DNA of 64,000 nt from CAIWHR01 sp963734575. Lineage in GTDB: Bacteria; Pseudomonadota; Gammaproteobacteria; Burkholderiales; Casimicrobiaceae. Both the position numbers and the translations under genes were made by a program. The stretch lies in NCBI GenBank assembly GCA_963734575.1, contig CAVTHT010000016.1:124001-188000 (forward strand), read 5' to 3'. The notes beneath the pieces are model-generated. The model worked only from the letters and a program-made list of their open reading frames with translations, was not told where the DNA came from and did no database searches. This document shows, piece after piece, positions 9,263 through 18,003 of the stretch (the first letter of the stretch is position 1; every line of letters starts with the position of its first letter).

Positions 9263-10162
9263 ATGACCACACGTTCCGTTTATTGCAACGGCCTCACCAA
9301 TGGACGCATCCTCGCCAAGCTGGACGAGAAGGTGCCCCACCGGGAACGAACGATCCTGGCGGAAGGCGATTCGTGGTTTGCCATTCCGACACCGTACGAC
9401 ATCTTCCCGACGACGATCCTCCTCGCCCTCGACCTCCACCGAAGCACGGCCATCATCGATCTCTCGCACATCGGCGACAAGGCCACGGAGATGGCGAGCG
9501 GCGACCAGTACCGGCAACTCCGACGACGTGATCAATGGCGAGCCCGCGATCAAGCTCGACGCGATCCTTTTGAGCGCCGGCGGAAACGATGTCATCGAGA
9601 AGGTGGAGCAGGTCATCGGGGATCATATCGGCCGTACGCTCAGGATGACGAGCCCCGGCGTAGCGGACCGGCGAGGTCGCAGCGCTCATCGAAGTGGTCG
9701 AGGAGCAGGTGATCGAAGTCTTCCGCGACATCGAGGCCAGCGTCCGAACGATCTGCGACGTTGCGCGCAGGCGACAACGCCGACGTACCGGTGATCATTC
9801 ATGGGTACGCCCACATCACGCCGCGCGAGGCACCCGCGCGGCTTGTTCTCGGGTACGGGCGGGATACGTGGTCCGTGGCTCAAGGCACGGCTCGACGCGC
9901 TCGGCATACGCGACCCTGCCGTGCAGAAGACGCTGGCCGACCGCGTACTCGACCGGCTGAACGAGTTCTACCGGACTCGTCTCGCCGATCCCGCCATACG
10001 GAACGTGCATTACGTGATTTACGTCCGCTAGTGGCCGAGGCGAGGTTGCAGGACCTCCGACCGACGAACGACTGGAACGACGAGATTCACCTGGGCGTGA
10101 CGTCGTTGCGCAGCGTCGTTGCCAAGGCGTATGCGCCGCTGCTGAACGCGTGGTTCGCCTAG
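9263..10162 (+). pseudogene. SGNH/GDSL-type hydrolase, several frameshifts
   Basis: Esterase/lipase-type hydrolase of the SGNH superfamily. The start ATG is preceded by GGGAG. Block I is ILAEGDSWFAIP (GDS motif, about residue 32). After a shift near 9510 another frame gives LDAILLSAGGNDVIEK (the GGND block). Later frames give DNADVPVIIHGYAHITP, then WLKARLDALGIRDPAVQKTL and finally DWNDEIHLGVTSLRSVVAKA, which holds the C-terminal Asp-x-x-His block (DEIH). At least four 1-nt shifts (near 9510, 9680, 9750 and 9850-10030) are needed to join about 300 residues. All catalytic blocks survive in order, so either decay is recent or the sequence carries errors. No signal peptide is seen. Confidence 0.75.
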
Positions 10163-10207
10163 GTACCTGCGCCAGGGAGCAGGGCAGGTGGGCCAACCAT
10201 TGGCGCC

Positions 10208-10366
10208 GTGCCCGCCGTTGCGCAGGACGATCTGTCGCGGCGGATCCGCATCGTCGTTCCCTATTCGGCGGGCGGTGCGTCCCATGCGCCGATGCGGGTG
10301 ATCGGCAAGCAGCTTGCGAGGCCGATGGGGCAGGGCGTCTACGTCGAGAACCAGCCGCGGACCTGA
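10208..10366 (+). pseudogene. N-terminal fragment of a Bug/TctC binding protein
   Basis: The frame from 10208 reads AVAQDDLSRRIRIVVPYSAG and continues through VIGKQLARPMGQGVYVENQP before a stop at 10364. This is the start of the mature part of tripartite tricarboxylate transporter (Bug family) periplasmic proteins, where (R)IVVPYxAGG...VxENRPG is the hallmark. The signal peptide and the remaining 250 or so residues are absent, so this is a remnant. Confidence 0.7.
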
Positions 10367-10384
10367 GCACGCTGGTGTTCCGAT

Positions 10385-10759
10385 CTATCGGGACTTCGGC
10401 AATAGACCAGTTAGCTCGCCGCTGTCGATCAACCGCGTCAAGTCGGTTGCTCCGCCCACGAGCACGCCTTTGATGAAGATCATCGGAAACGTCGGCCAGC
10501 CCGTCCACATCTTCAGGGCCGTGCGCGCCCTCCATCCGCCCAGATAGCTGCCGTACTCCAGATACTTGTACGGCGCTCCGACGCGGTCCAGCGCCTTGCG
10601 CGCCCGCCTCGGAAACGGGTTCTGCCGCATGCCCACGACGACGATGTCGTGCGCGGCAATGGCGGCTTGCACCTCCTTGACGATGTCCGCATGGTAATCC
10701 GCAACTTTCTGCCGGATTGCCGGGTGGATGTTGGCGTCGCCAAGAATGTTGCGTGACAT
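10385..10759 (-). CDS. glutaredoxin-fold protein lacking the active-site cysteine
   Basis: The protein (124 aa) has the monothiol-glutaredoxin layout: helix, strand DIVVVGMRQNPFP, RARKALDRVGAPYKYLEYG, then WTGWPTFPMIFIKG with the cis-Pro TFP motif and VGGATDLTRLIDSGEL with the GG glutathione-binding turn. Where CGFS or CPYC should stand the sequence reads GMRQNPFPRR, with no Cys, so it should not do classic thiol chemistry. It may instead bind glutathione or a partner protein. The ATG at 10759 is chosen because AAAGG lies 7 nt upstream; a longer frame exists but lacks such a site. It sits between a Bug fragment and a frameshifted dehydrogenase, with no visible operon partner. Confidence 0.75.
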   Translation of the reverse strand: MSRNILGDANIHPAIRQKVADYHADIVKEVQAAIAAHDIVVVGMRQNPFPRRARKALDRVGAPYKYLEYGSYLGGWRARTALKMWTGWPTFPMIFIKGVLVGGATDLTRLIDSGELTGLLPKSR

Positions 10760-10870
10760 GTCGGACCTTTTCGAGCCGCCGGATACACCGCGGCCGACGG
10801 TTGGCGTGCATGATGGAGCGGCTTCGTGCCGACAGCCGCGTGGAGACATGTATCTACGGATGCCGGCTAG

Positions 10871-12017
10871 CTAGATCGCGACCGCCTTGCTGGGATTGAT
10901 CAGGTATTTCTCGCCCGTGGCTCGCTTGCCGTACACGGCGATCTCGTCCGGCCGCAGCGCCTCCGCGAGCGAGACCTCCTTGGTGTAGCGGCTGGCGAAC
11001 GTCGTCTTCAGCTCGGCGACGATCCTTGCTGCAGCTTCGCGATGGCTTCAGGTCCGATCTTCTGGAGGAACGGCCACAGGAGCCAGCCGCCGACACCCCA
11101 GGCAATGCCGAAACTGCGGTTGAGCACCGTCGGGCCGACGTCGAGCGTGCCATAGATGTACACCTGCTTGTGGGTCGTCGACCCGTAGCGGCTGTACTCG
11201 GTCGCCGTCCGGTTCAAGGTGATCTCCATGCAGGTCAGGATCTGCCCGGCGAGCGTACCACCGCCGATCGCGTCGAACGCCAGGGTCGCACCGGTGGCGA
11301 CGAGCGCCTCGGTGAGATCCTCCATGAACGTCGGCGCGCTCGAGTTGCACACGTGCGTGGCACCCATGGCTCGGAGGAGGTCCTCCTGCTCCTGCGTGCG
11401 CACGATGTTCACCAGGCCGATCCTGTCCTGCATGCAGATGCGGTTGAGCATCTGGCCCAGATTGGACGCCGCCGCCGTGTGGACGAGCGCCTTGTGACCT
11501 TCGCGGCGCATCGTCTCGACCATGCCGAGCGCGGTGAGCGGGTTGACGAAGCAGGACGGCGCCCTCGGCCGCCGTGGTGCCCTCCGGCAGCACCAGGCAT
11601 TGCCGGCCTTGATGCACCGGTACTGCGAGTACATCGCGCCGCCGATCATGGCGACGGTCTTTCCCAGCAGCGCTTGCGCCTCGCGGAGGCTCCGGCGGCC
11701 ACGACCACGCCGGCGCCTTCGTTGCCGACCGGCATCGACTGATCGACGCGGCCCGCCATGCTCTTCATCCGCGGCGGGGATCTTCGCGGTCACCACCGGG
11801 ATGGCGGCCGTGCCGGATGCCTCGCGGTGCTCATGTCGGCGGCGCCGAACAGCAGCCCCAGGTCGGAGGGATTGATGGGAGACGCTTCGACGCGGACGAG
11901 GACCTCGTCCGGCTCGGGAACGGGAACCGGGACGCTCACGAGCGAGAGCTCGAGCTCGCCGTTGCTTTTCACCAGGGACCGGAGCTGAAGCCCGGTATCG
12001 GACGGGTGGGTATGCAC
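10871..12017 (-). pseudogene. MDR-family NAD(P)-dependent dehydrogenase, frameshifted
   Basis: Zinc-type alcohol dehydrogenase/quinone reductase family. The GTG at 12017 has GGGAG upstream. The N-terminal GroES-like part reads EPDEVLVRVEASPINPSDLG, then the frame breaks near 11830 and again near 11700 and 11570. The Rossmann part reads ALVHTAAASNLGQMLNRI, GLVNIVRTQEQEDLLRAMGA and ATLAFDAIGGGTLAGQIL, followed by IYGTLDVGPTVLNRS. A further shift near 11020 is needed to reach the true C-terminus (KEVSLAEALRPDEIAVYGK ... INPSKAVAI, stop at 10871). The order and spacing fit a protein of about 380 aa. It lacks the usual structural zinc Cys cluster, as in enoyl reductase-like members. At least three or four shifts are needed. 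Confidence 0.75.
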
Positions 12018-12392
12018 GATCGTGTCTCCCGAAGTCTGGCCGAAAAATAGACCACTCCAATGCACTGGTAGTCCGCCGCGATGTGGCGTTGAGCGCGGAT
12101 GGTCGCGCACCCGGGCAGTCGCGTCCCTTATGACGAACGTGCCGACGCGACGATGGTCCGCAATCCCGATGCCTCTCATCTTGAGCTGCGCCGATCAATG
12201 TCGGCATCGGTAACTACATGCGAAACAAACGAAACGAAAACGGACCAGGAATGAAAGTCGCCTGCCGCGCTTGCCACCTAGACTCGGCTGCAATCTGGCT
12301 TAACGGAGAGTTCAGTGTCAACCCCACGACCCAACACGTTGCGCGACAGGAGATTACTCTTGAAGAACTGGAACAGACTTTCAGGGCACGCC
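12018..12392. other. divergent intergenic region
   Basis: About 375 bp between the MDR remnant (leftward) and the DUF3455 gene (rightward). It holds an A-rich stretch (12220-12245) with repeated GAAAC units, probably promoter DNA, but no box good enough to call. No gene is supported here beyond a possible longer DUF3455 N-terminus from the GTG at 12315. Confidence 0.5.
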
Positions 12393-13046
12393 ATGCGTCG
12401 CATCATCCCCACCGCATGCGCCACGACCCTCGCCGTGGCTTTCACGGTATCGCTGTCGCAGCCGGCTTTCGCCGGCCAGGTCACGCCGCCGTCGGTGCCG
12501 ACCGAAATCGAGGTGCCAGCCGGGAACAAGGCGTTTCTCGTGGGCCACGCCCTCGGCACCCAGAACTACGTCTGCAAATCATCGGCCTCGTCGGCCTCTG
12601 GCGTCGCTTACGCGCTCTTCACGCCGGAGGCCACCCTGTTCAGCGAGGATGGAGGTCAACTCATCACCCACTTCTTCAGTCCGAACCCCAACCCACGTGA
12701 CCCCAACACGAGTCCGGCGGTGGTGGCCGATGGCGCGATTCGCGCAACGTGGCAGCACTCGCGGGACACGAGCACCGTCTGGGCCAAGCTGCACGAGCAA
12801 CCTGCCGGCGCGGTCACCGTCGACAAAGGTGCGATTGCCTGGCTCCTGCTCGATGTGGTTGGAGCCGTAGACGGGCCCGACGGGGCCGACACGCTGACGA
12901 AGACCACCTTCATCCAGCGGGTGAATACCACGGGTGGGCTTGCACCGTCGGCGGGCTGTGGCGCGCCAACGGACCTGGGTAATCAGGCGTTCGTGCCGTA
13001 TACGGCCGATTACGTCTTCTACTTCAACCCCAACGCGGACGAGTAG
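12393..13046 (+). CDS. secreted DUF3455 family protein
   Basis: Exported protein of unknown function. From the ATG at 12393 the first 27 residues form a signal peptide (MRRIIPTACATTLAVAFTVS, cleavage after QPAFA). The mature part has the DUF3455 blocks: GTQNYVCK, ALFTPEATLF, ITHFFSPNPNP, IRATWQHSRDTSTVWAK, IAWLLLDVVGA, LTKTTFIQRVNTTGG and FVPYTADYVFYF. Two Cys residues (in NYVCK and SAGCG) could form a disulfide. Total length is 217 aa, normal for the family. A GTG at 12315 with GGAGAG upstream would add 26 residues; the shorter form is preferred because it gives a typical signal peptide. A strong hairpin ends the unit. Confidence 0.85.
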   Translation: MRRIIPTACATTLAVAFTVSLSQPAFAGQVTPPSVPTEIEVPAGNKAFLVGHALGTQNYVCKSSASSASGVAYALFTPEATLFSEDGGQLITHFFSPNPNPRDPNTSPAVVADGAIRATWQHSRDTSTVWAKLHEQPAGAVTVDKGAIAWLLLDVVGAVDGPDGADTLTKTTFIQRVNTTGGLAPSAGCGAPTDLGNQAFVPYTADYVFYFNPNADE

Positions 13047-13053
13047 AGTCGGT

Positions 13054-13090
13054 GCGGACCAAGAGGCGCCGGCAAGTGCTCTTGGTCCGC
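13054..13090 (+). terminator. strong 12-bp stem hairpin
   Basis: GCGGACCAAGAG (13054-13065) pairs perfectly with CTCTTGGTCCGC (13079-13090) over a 13-nt loop, 8 bp after the DUF3455 stop. No U-run follows, but position and strength point to a transcript end. Confidence 0.6.
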
Positions 13091-13535
13091 GATACGTGCC
13101 AGAACCGATCGCCACCACCTTGCCGCTTCCGTCGCTAAAGGTTCGCTGCGCCATGCGACGACCAGCGTAGCTGCGGCGTCGCCTCACTCGGCAGATCAGC
13201 AAACATCTGGCTGCATGCAGAGCGGGAGCGCACGCTCCGCGCAACGGTCTCGATGCGCGCCCTCCTCGAGGCGGCTGCGGGATTGTCTTGCACTGCGCGG
13301 ATGATCACGACCCCGGGCGCGGTCGCGTCCTGCGAGGTCATATCAGGTACCTTTGCGTGGTCGCGATGAGGGAGCTATCCTGCTGATATGCCGCCGCGCG
13401 GTGTCGTATCCAGGGTTGCCGGGCCGAACTAACCAGTTGTCGGACGGAGTCGTCGCAGTGCCGGTGAACTGGCGTATTCGTGCGGCCACTGAACGTGTGC
13501 GAGCGGCATCATCATCCAGAGCGGGGACCTAAGCG
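13091..13535. other. no clear gene
   Basis: I see no gene I would defend. A 68-codon frame on the minus strand (13135-13341) has AAAGGT upstream of its ATG but composition without any known motif. The last 40 bp hold the leader of the TIR-like gene. Confidence 0.4.
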
Positions 13536-14082
13536 ATGAGCATTTCAGTGTTCCTGAGCTATCCGAAGCCGTGCTTTGGCCAACAGAAGGTCTTCGTCGA
13601 GACGATCTACAAATACCTGGCCGGCCGTGGCTTCGCGCCTCGTACGCTTGGCGTCACCGATTACGACATGGACGCGCCTTTGACCGCCATACGCCGACTC
13701 ATGCTCGAATCGAATGGCCTGCTCACGATAGCGTTCAGGCGGACGTACGTTGAAAAGGGAACCGCGCGTCTACGGACGGATATTGAAACCCTTCGCGAGG
13801 AGCCCATCGACGGCAAATGGCTCACCACTCCATGGGCCCGATATCGAACCAGCCATGGCGTATCAGCTCGGCCTGCCTGTACTTATCCTTCGCGAGAACG
13901 GCGTTCTCGCGGACGGCATCTTGGAGCGCGGCGTGGTTGGCTTGTATATGCCGGAGTTCGATCTTGGGGGCCGAATCGATGACTACCTGGAGACCGCAGA
14001 ATGGAAGGGCATGATCGGAAAATGGGAAGGATTCGTCAGGTCCGTCGTGGATCATAAAGGCCGGCCGCCGGAGTTGTTCTAG
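13536..14082 (+). CDS. TIR-like domain protein (one frameshift)
   Basis: Small single-domain protein of about 181 aa once one extra base near 13835 is removed. The N-terminal half reads MSISVFLSYPKPCFGQQKVF and LAGRGFAPRTLGVTDYDMDA, then PLTAIRRLMLESNGLLTIAF. The C-terminal half, in the other frame, reads IEPAMAYQLGLPVLILREN and LERGVVGLYMPEFDL. The strand-loop FLSYPK, the 'ESNGLLTIAFRR' strand and the '(W)xxIExAMAxxLGLPVLIL' helix-strand match the TIR / nucleotide-deoxyribosyltransferase-like fold, whose members sense or cleave NAD and often act in immunity. The Glu in IEPAMA is at the place expected for a catalytic Glu. The shift sits in a GGGCCC run, so it may be error or a real knockout. 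It lies 365 bp upstream of the large gene at 14447 on the same strand. Family and role are inferred. Confidence 0.6.
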
Positions 14083-14446
14083 GTCTATCAGAGCGCTTTG
14101 AAGGCGGGCAAAGTGGACAAGGCGGGAGGTGCCCCGCCCGCTGCAAGAGACCAGGCGCGCACGGCAAAATAGCGCCTTTGGAATGCAACCCGGCGCGCCG
14201 CACGCGCCTGCATTTGGATTGCAGAACGCCTGCAGCGCTGGCGTACGGCGATGCTGCCATGGCCCGGTTACTGGCAGTGCGGCGGCTGGGCGCGAACTTG
14301 CATGGTGGCCCGGTTGAGGTGACACTGGACAACCGTCGACTGCGCGATGGAAATTCTCGATCAGTGGCTCCCTTGATCGGCAGGTCGGACAGCAGCACCG
14401 ACCAGTAGTCGAGAGCGGTCAAGCGGCCGTTCGGAGGATCGCAATC
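14083..14446. other. intergenic, no supported gene
   Basis: A 364-bp gap. Short open frames occur on both strands, but none has a ribosome-binding site and a recognisable product. The last 15 bp hold GGAGG, the ribosome-binding site of the gene at 14447. Confidence 0.4.
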
Positions 14447-17400
14447 ATGGCGGCACTCAAACACGCCCAGCGGATCAGCTACAAAGCCACCTATTGCCAG
14501 ATCAGTCCGCCGCAAACGACCCCCGTCCCGCGCGACTCACCGATCAGAAGGCTCAGCCGCGCCGTCGAAAAGACCGCCTTCATACAGTCGCTGCGCGTCG
14601 TGGCGCCCGAGTTGGCGCTGCTGCGCCGACAGTCGGCGGCGGCGACCGAGGGATTGCCTGAGCGCGAAGCGCTAGCCGATGCCTATGACGCGATCGAGCG
14701 ACTGATTGCTGATCGGACCGGCACTTCGACGCTCAACAACGCGGCGCTGTTCAGCGATATCGCGCCGGCGACGCTGGTCGCGTTCGCGAAACAACTCGCG
14801 GCGTATCGCGCGCAGACGCGGCAAGCCATCACCAGGTCGGTCGCGGAAATCCTTGCCGGCTATCGCGCTTCGCTGACGCAAGCGTCGGGAAAGAATGTCG
14901 GCTCGAGCGCGGCCGGTGCTACCGAAGCCGCGAAAGGCACGACCATACGACGCGGGGTCGCGTCGAACGGTCTGCCGATCGTTACGACTGTCGCGCCGCT
15001 CGCGCCGACCAAGGCACCCGCTGCGTCGGGGACCCGTAGGTCGGCCGCCGGGACCAAGGTCGATCTGCACGGGCAGAGCGTGTCGGTGGCCATCGACGAA
15101 AGTCGTCCGTTGCCGGAAGCCTTCTCCTCCTCGCTGCCCTCCGATGCGATTGCAGCGTATCAACCGTCGAACGCGGCGGCGATCGCGTGGGCGGAGAAGA
15201 CGCACCCGCGGCTGTTCTCGAGCCTGGCGCAGCAACTCCAGCCGTACACCGGATTGACGCAGGATGAGCTCGCCGTCGCGGGCGCGTCGCATGCGCTGCT
15301 CGGCACGCTGCAGGGCGCGTTTGCATCGGTGCTCGATCCGTCCAAGATCGAGGGCACGACCAACGGCTTTGAGTCGCGCATGACCGTCGAGCCGGTAGGC
15401 AATCTGCATCTGGAGCGCGTCGAGATGTACCCCGCCGGGATCGAGCGCGGCGAGCTCGCGCATACGGTGCCGCTGGCGCCCGGCGAGACGGTCAACATCA
15501 GCCACAAGGAATGGTCGGTGACCGAGCGCGAGTTCGAGGACATCGTCCAGGATTACTTCGAGGGCTACAGCGAGCAGGGCGTCGCCGAGAAGAACGACAT
15601 CGCGATGTCGACGGACACGCAAACCCAGCATGCCACCGCGCTCAATGTCGGCGCGTCACTGTCGGCGAGCTATGGCACCGTGACGCTGAACACGAGCTTC
15701 GGCTACTCGGCGACGTCGAACGACGCACAGTCGAAGAAGGACAGCCGCAACCACAGCATGGAGATCACGAAGAAAGCCTCCGCCCGCACGAAGAAGGACC
15801 ACAAGATCACGTTCAAGGTGACCTCGGTCGTCGGCAGCGAAGACCAATCCGTTCGCGTGATCTCGAACCCGAGCCTCACCGACGCAATGCGGATCGACTA
15901 TTTCCAGCTCGCGCGGAAATGGAAGGTCGATTTGCTGCGCTACGGACTGCGAATGACGTACGACATCGTGATTCCGAACCCCGGCGCCGGCATCGCGAAG
16001 CTGGTCGAAGACGTCAAGGCGCTCGAAGCGCTGATCAGCGCGCCGTTCACCTTTGCGCTGCCGCTGACGGCCATCTACTACAACTCGCTCGCCACCGACC
16101 CGCATTTCATCTCGAACTACGACCGGCTTGCCGCCGAATACAACGCGATGGTGACCGCGCCGCCGGAGGCGCGCAAATGGGTCAACGCGCACAAGGAGAC
16201 GCAGCCGGTCGACGACTACGACACCCCGCACTTCGACTCGATCGAGTTCGACATCGACGAGAGCTACTACGTCTACTCGGTGCAGCTCGAATCGAACTAC
16301 GTGACGAAACAGGGCGAGACCAGGTCTTTCCTGCTGATGCTAGGCGGCGAGACGCTCGGTCAGGGGCTGAACAAGCTGATCGGCATGTCGGGGCATCTGT
16401 CGATCGACTTCATGTATCAGTACGCATACAACTACGCGATGAACGTCACGTTCGTCTGCCGGCCGAAGGTGCAGGTGCTGCTCGATTGGCGGCTGCAGGT
16501 CTGGGGTCAGATCCGCCAGGCCGCCGAAGAGCAGTACAACAAGAATCTGCAGAACTACCGGGACGAGCAGGCGAAGCTCACGCAGCAGATCGCAGACTTC
16601 GATGCACTCACCTTGCGTCGCATGGAGCGCGAGGAGATCATGAAAGGGGTGTTGCGCTGGCTGCTCGGGCCGCAGTTCTACCTGGTGCCGTTCAACCTGT
16701 CCGGGCTGTTCGGCAGCGATTCGAGTGACCCGGGCGTCGGCGATGTGCTCGATCCGAACCGGCTGACCGAGGCCGAGTGGATCGAGGTGATGGAGCGCGG
16801 CGAGTTCATCAAGTACCTGCACAACGCCGTCGAGTGGGAGAACGTGCTGTACTTCACGTATCCCTACTTCTGGGACGACAACAGGCTCTGGGAGTTCAAG
16901 AAGTTTCTCTATCACCCTGATCCGACGCACCGCATGTTTCTCCGCGCCGGCGCGGCGCGTGTCGTGCTCACCATCCGACCCGGGTTCGAGCCGAGCTTCA
17001 CGAGCCTGGTCGAATCCGGGGCATTCAACGCACTGCCGGGGCCGCACCCGTACGTGACCATCGCGCAGGAAATACAGAACTTCGCCAACACCAACTATCC
17101 CGGCTTTCCGCCAGCCAATCCGGAGCAGAACGCGCGACCGCTGCTGTATCTCGAGCAACGCCGTGTCTGGCGCGAGATGCAGTATGTCGTTCAGCTGCTC
17201 AACGCCTGCAAAGCATCAACGGGAAGCTTTCCACCGCAGCTTCCGGGCAACCACGTTCCGGCCGCTGCACTGACGCCTTTCCTGGACGGTCCGGTGGTGA
17301 TCAACGGGACGACGTTCAACGGCATCAACGACTACAACACGCAAGCCAACAATCAGCAACTCGCTTTGGACCCGACCACGCCGCAGGAGGCGCTGCTGCC

Positions 17401-17671
17401 GACGTATACGGCCGTGCCATCCAGCGATGTGTCCTTCGGGCATCCGTACTTCTACAAGTGCCCCGGCGACACGGGTGACTATGACCTGATTTGCTTTGGC
17501 GCCGACGGCGCGCCGGGCGGAACCGACAAGAACGCCGACATTTCGGCGAATGCGGAGGCCTCGCTGATCTCGACCTGGTTCGAGTACACGCCGACCGGCG
17601 CCCTGGACATCGGTATCACGATGAATGCGCCGAACGTCGTGCCGCCGCAGCCCAGCGCAGAGATCGCATGA
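14447..17671 (+). CDS. 1074-aa protein with C-terminal GspG-like calcium-loop module
   Basis: Not recognised as a whole. ATG with GGAGG 10 nt upstream. There is no signal peptide and no pilin-type hydrophobic N-terminus. Residues 1-150 are helical and 150-230 low-complexity Ala/Thr. About 320-520 is beta-rich (LHLERVEMYPAGIERGEL, VPLAPGETVNISHKEWSV, then VGASLSASYGTVTLNTSFGY with strictly alternating polar residues). A coiled coil lies near 690-730 (QAAEEQYNKNLQNYRDEQAK). The last 170 residues look like a type II secretion major pseudopilin without its membrane helix: RRVWREMQYVVQLLNACKA, TGSFPPQL, then FGHPYFYKCPGDTGDYDL (997-1014) and FGADGAPGGTDKNADI (1017-1032), the calcium-binding loop pattern of GspG. 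It is followed by a 74-aa gene and a His/Cys protein on the same strand. Export, surface or effector roles are all open. Confidence 0.8.
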   Translation: MAALKHAQRISYKATYCQISPPQTTPVPRDSPIRRLSRAVEKTAFIQSLRVVAPELALLRRQSAAATEGLPEREALADAYDAIERLIADRTGTSTLNNAALFSDIAPATLVAFAKQLAAYRAQTRQAITRSVAEILAGYRASLTQASGKNVGSSAAGATEAAKGTTIRRGVASNGLPIVTTVAPLAPTKAPAASGTRRSAAGTKVDLHGQSVSVAIDESRPLPEAFSSSLPSDAIAAYQPSNAAAIAWAEKTHPRLFSSLAQQLQPYTGLTQDELAVAGASHALLGTLQGAFASVLDPSKIEGTTNGFESRMTVEPVGNLHLERVEMYPAGIERGELAHTVPLAPGETVNISHKEWSVTEREFEDIVQDYFEGYSEQGVAEKNDIAMSTDTQTQHATALNVGASLSASYGTVTLNTSFGYSATSNDAQSKKDSRNHSMEITKKASARTKKDHKITFKVTSVVGSEDQSVRVISNPSLTDAMRIDYFQLARKWKVDLLRYGLRMTYDIVIPNPGAGIAKLVEDVKALEALISAPFTFALPLTAIYYNSLATDPHFISNYDRLAAEYNAMVTAPPEARKWVNAHKETQPVDDYDTPHFDSIEFDIDESYYVYSVQLESNYVTKQGETRSFLLMLGGETLGQGLNKLIGMSGHLSIDFMYQYAYNYAMNVTFVCRPKVQVLLDWRLQVWGQIRQAAEEQYNKNLQNYRDEQAKLTQQIADFDALTLRRMEREEIMKGVLRWLLGPQFYLVPFNLSGLFGSDSSDPGVGDVLDPNRLTEAEWIEVMERGEFIKYLHNAVEWENVLYFTYPYFWDDNRLWEFKKFLYHPDPTHRMFLRAGAARVVLTIRPGFEPSFTSLVESGAFNALPGPHPYVTIAQEIQNFANTNYPGFPPANPEQNARPLLYLEQRRVWREMQYVVQLLNACKASTGSFPPQLPGNHVPAAALTPFLDGPVVINGTTFNGINDYNTQANNQQLALDPTTPQEALLPTYTAVPSSDVSFGHPYFYKCPGDTGDYDLICFGADGAPGGTDKNADISANAEASLISTWFEYTPTGALDIGITMNAPNVVPPQPSAEIA

Positions 17672-17719
17672 GCCTCCACGACGCGTGCGCTTCGACCAAG
17701 CACGCTTGAGGCAGCTCCC

Positions 17720-17944
17720 GTGATCCTCACGCACGGGCAGCTGAAGGCGATCCTCGCCGCCGGCGGCGGGGTGGTCGTCGAGGCCCCGATGATGACCGTC
17801 GTGCAGTTGCGCGCGCTGTGCACGGCGGTGGCCGCCGGCGGCGGAGCGCTGACGATCAAGCGGTGCGCCGCCTTCGACGCGACGTTGCTGGTCGAGTTGG
17901 CGGCGCTGGCGCCCGGGCGCGTGACGTTCGATCTGACGGGATGA
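17720..17944 (+). CDS. small repeat protein (74 aa)
   Basis: Unknown protein starting at a GTG with GAGG upstream. It seems built from about three short units, each a helix start (LxAxL) followed by a glycine run and a strand: LKAILAAGGGVVVEAP, LRALCTAVAAGGGALTIK, LVELAALAPGRVTFDL. Such helix-turn-strand repeats recall small leucine-rich-like modules. It lies 48 bp after the 1074-aa gene and 59 bp before the His/Cys protein, so the three are probably one transcript. No signal peptide. Real expression is likely but unproven. Confidence 0.55.
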   Translation: MILTHGQLKAILAAGGGVVVEAPMMTVVQLRALCTAVAAGGGALTIKRCAAFDATLLVELAALAPGRVTFDLTG

Positions 17945-18003
17945 GCGAACGCAACCGGCGCCGTCGCGCGGCGCCTTGCGTGCGCCGCCGCACGTAACGC
18001 GCC

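Noticed and set aside
14129..14408. Short frames between the TIR-like gene and the 1074-aa gene
   Set aside because: No ribosome-binding sites and no recognisable product.
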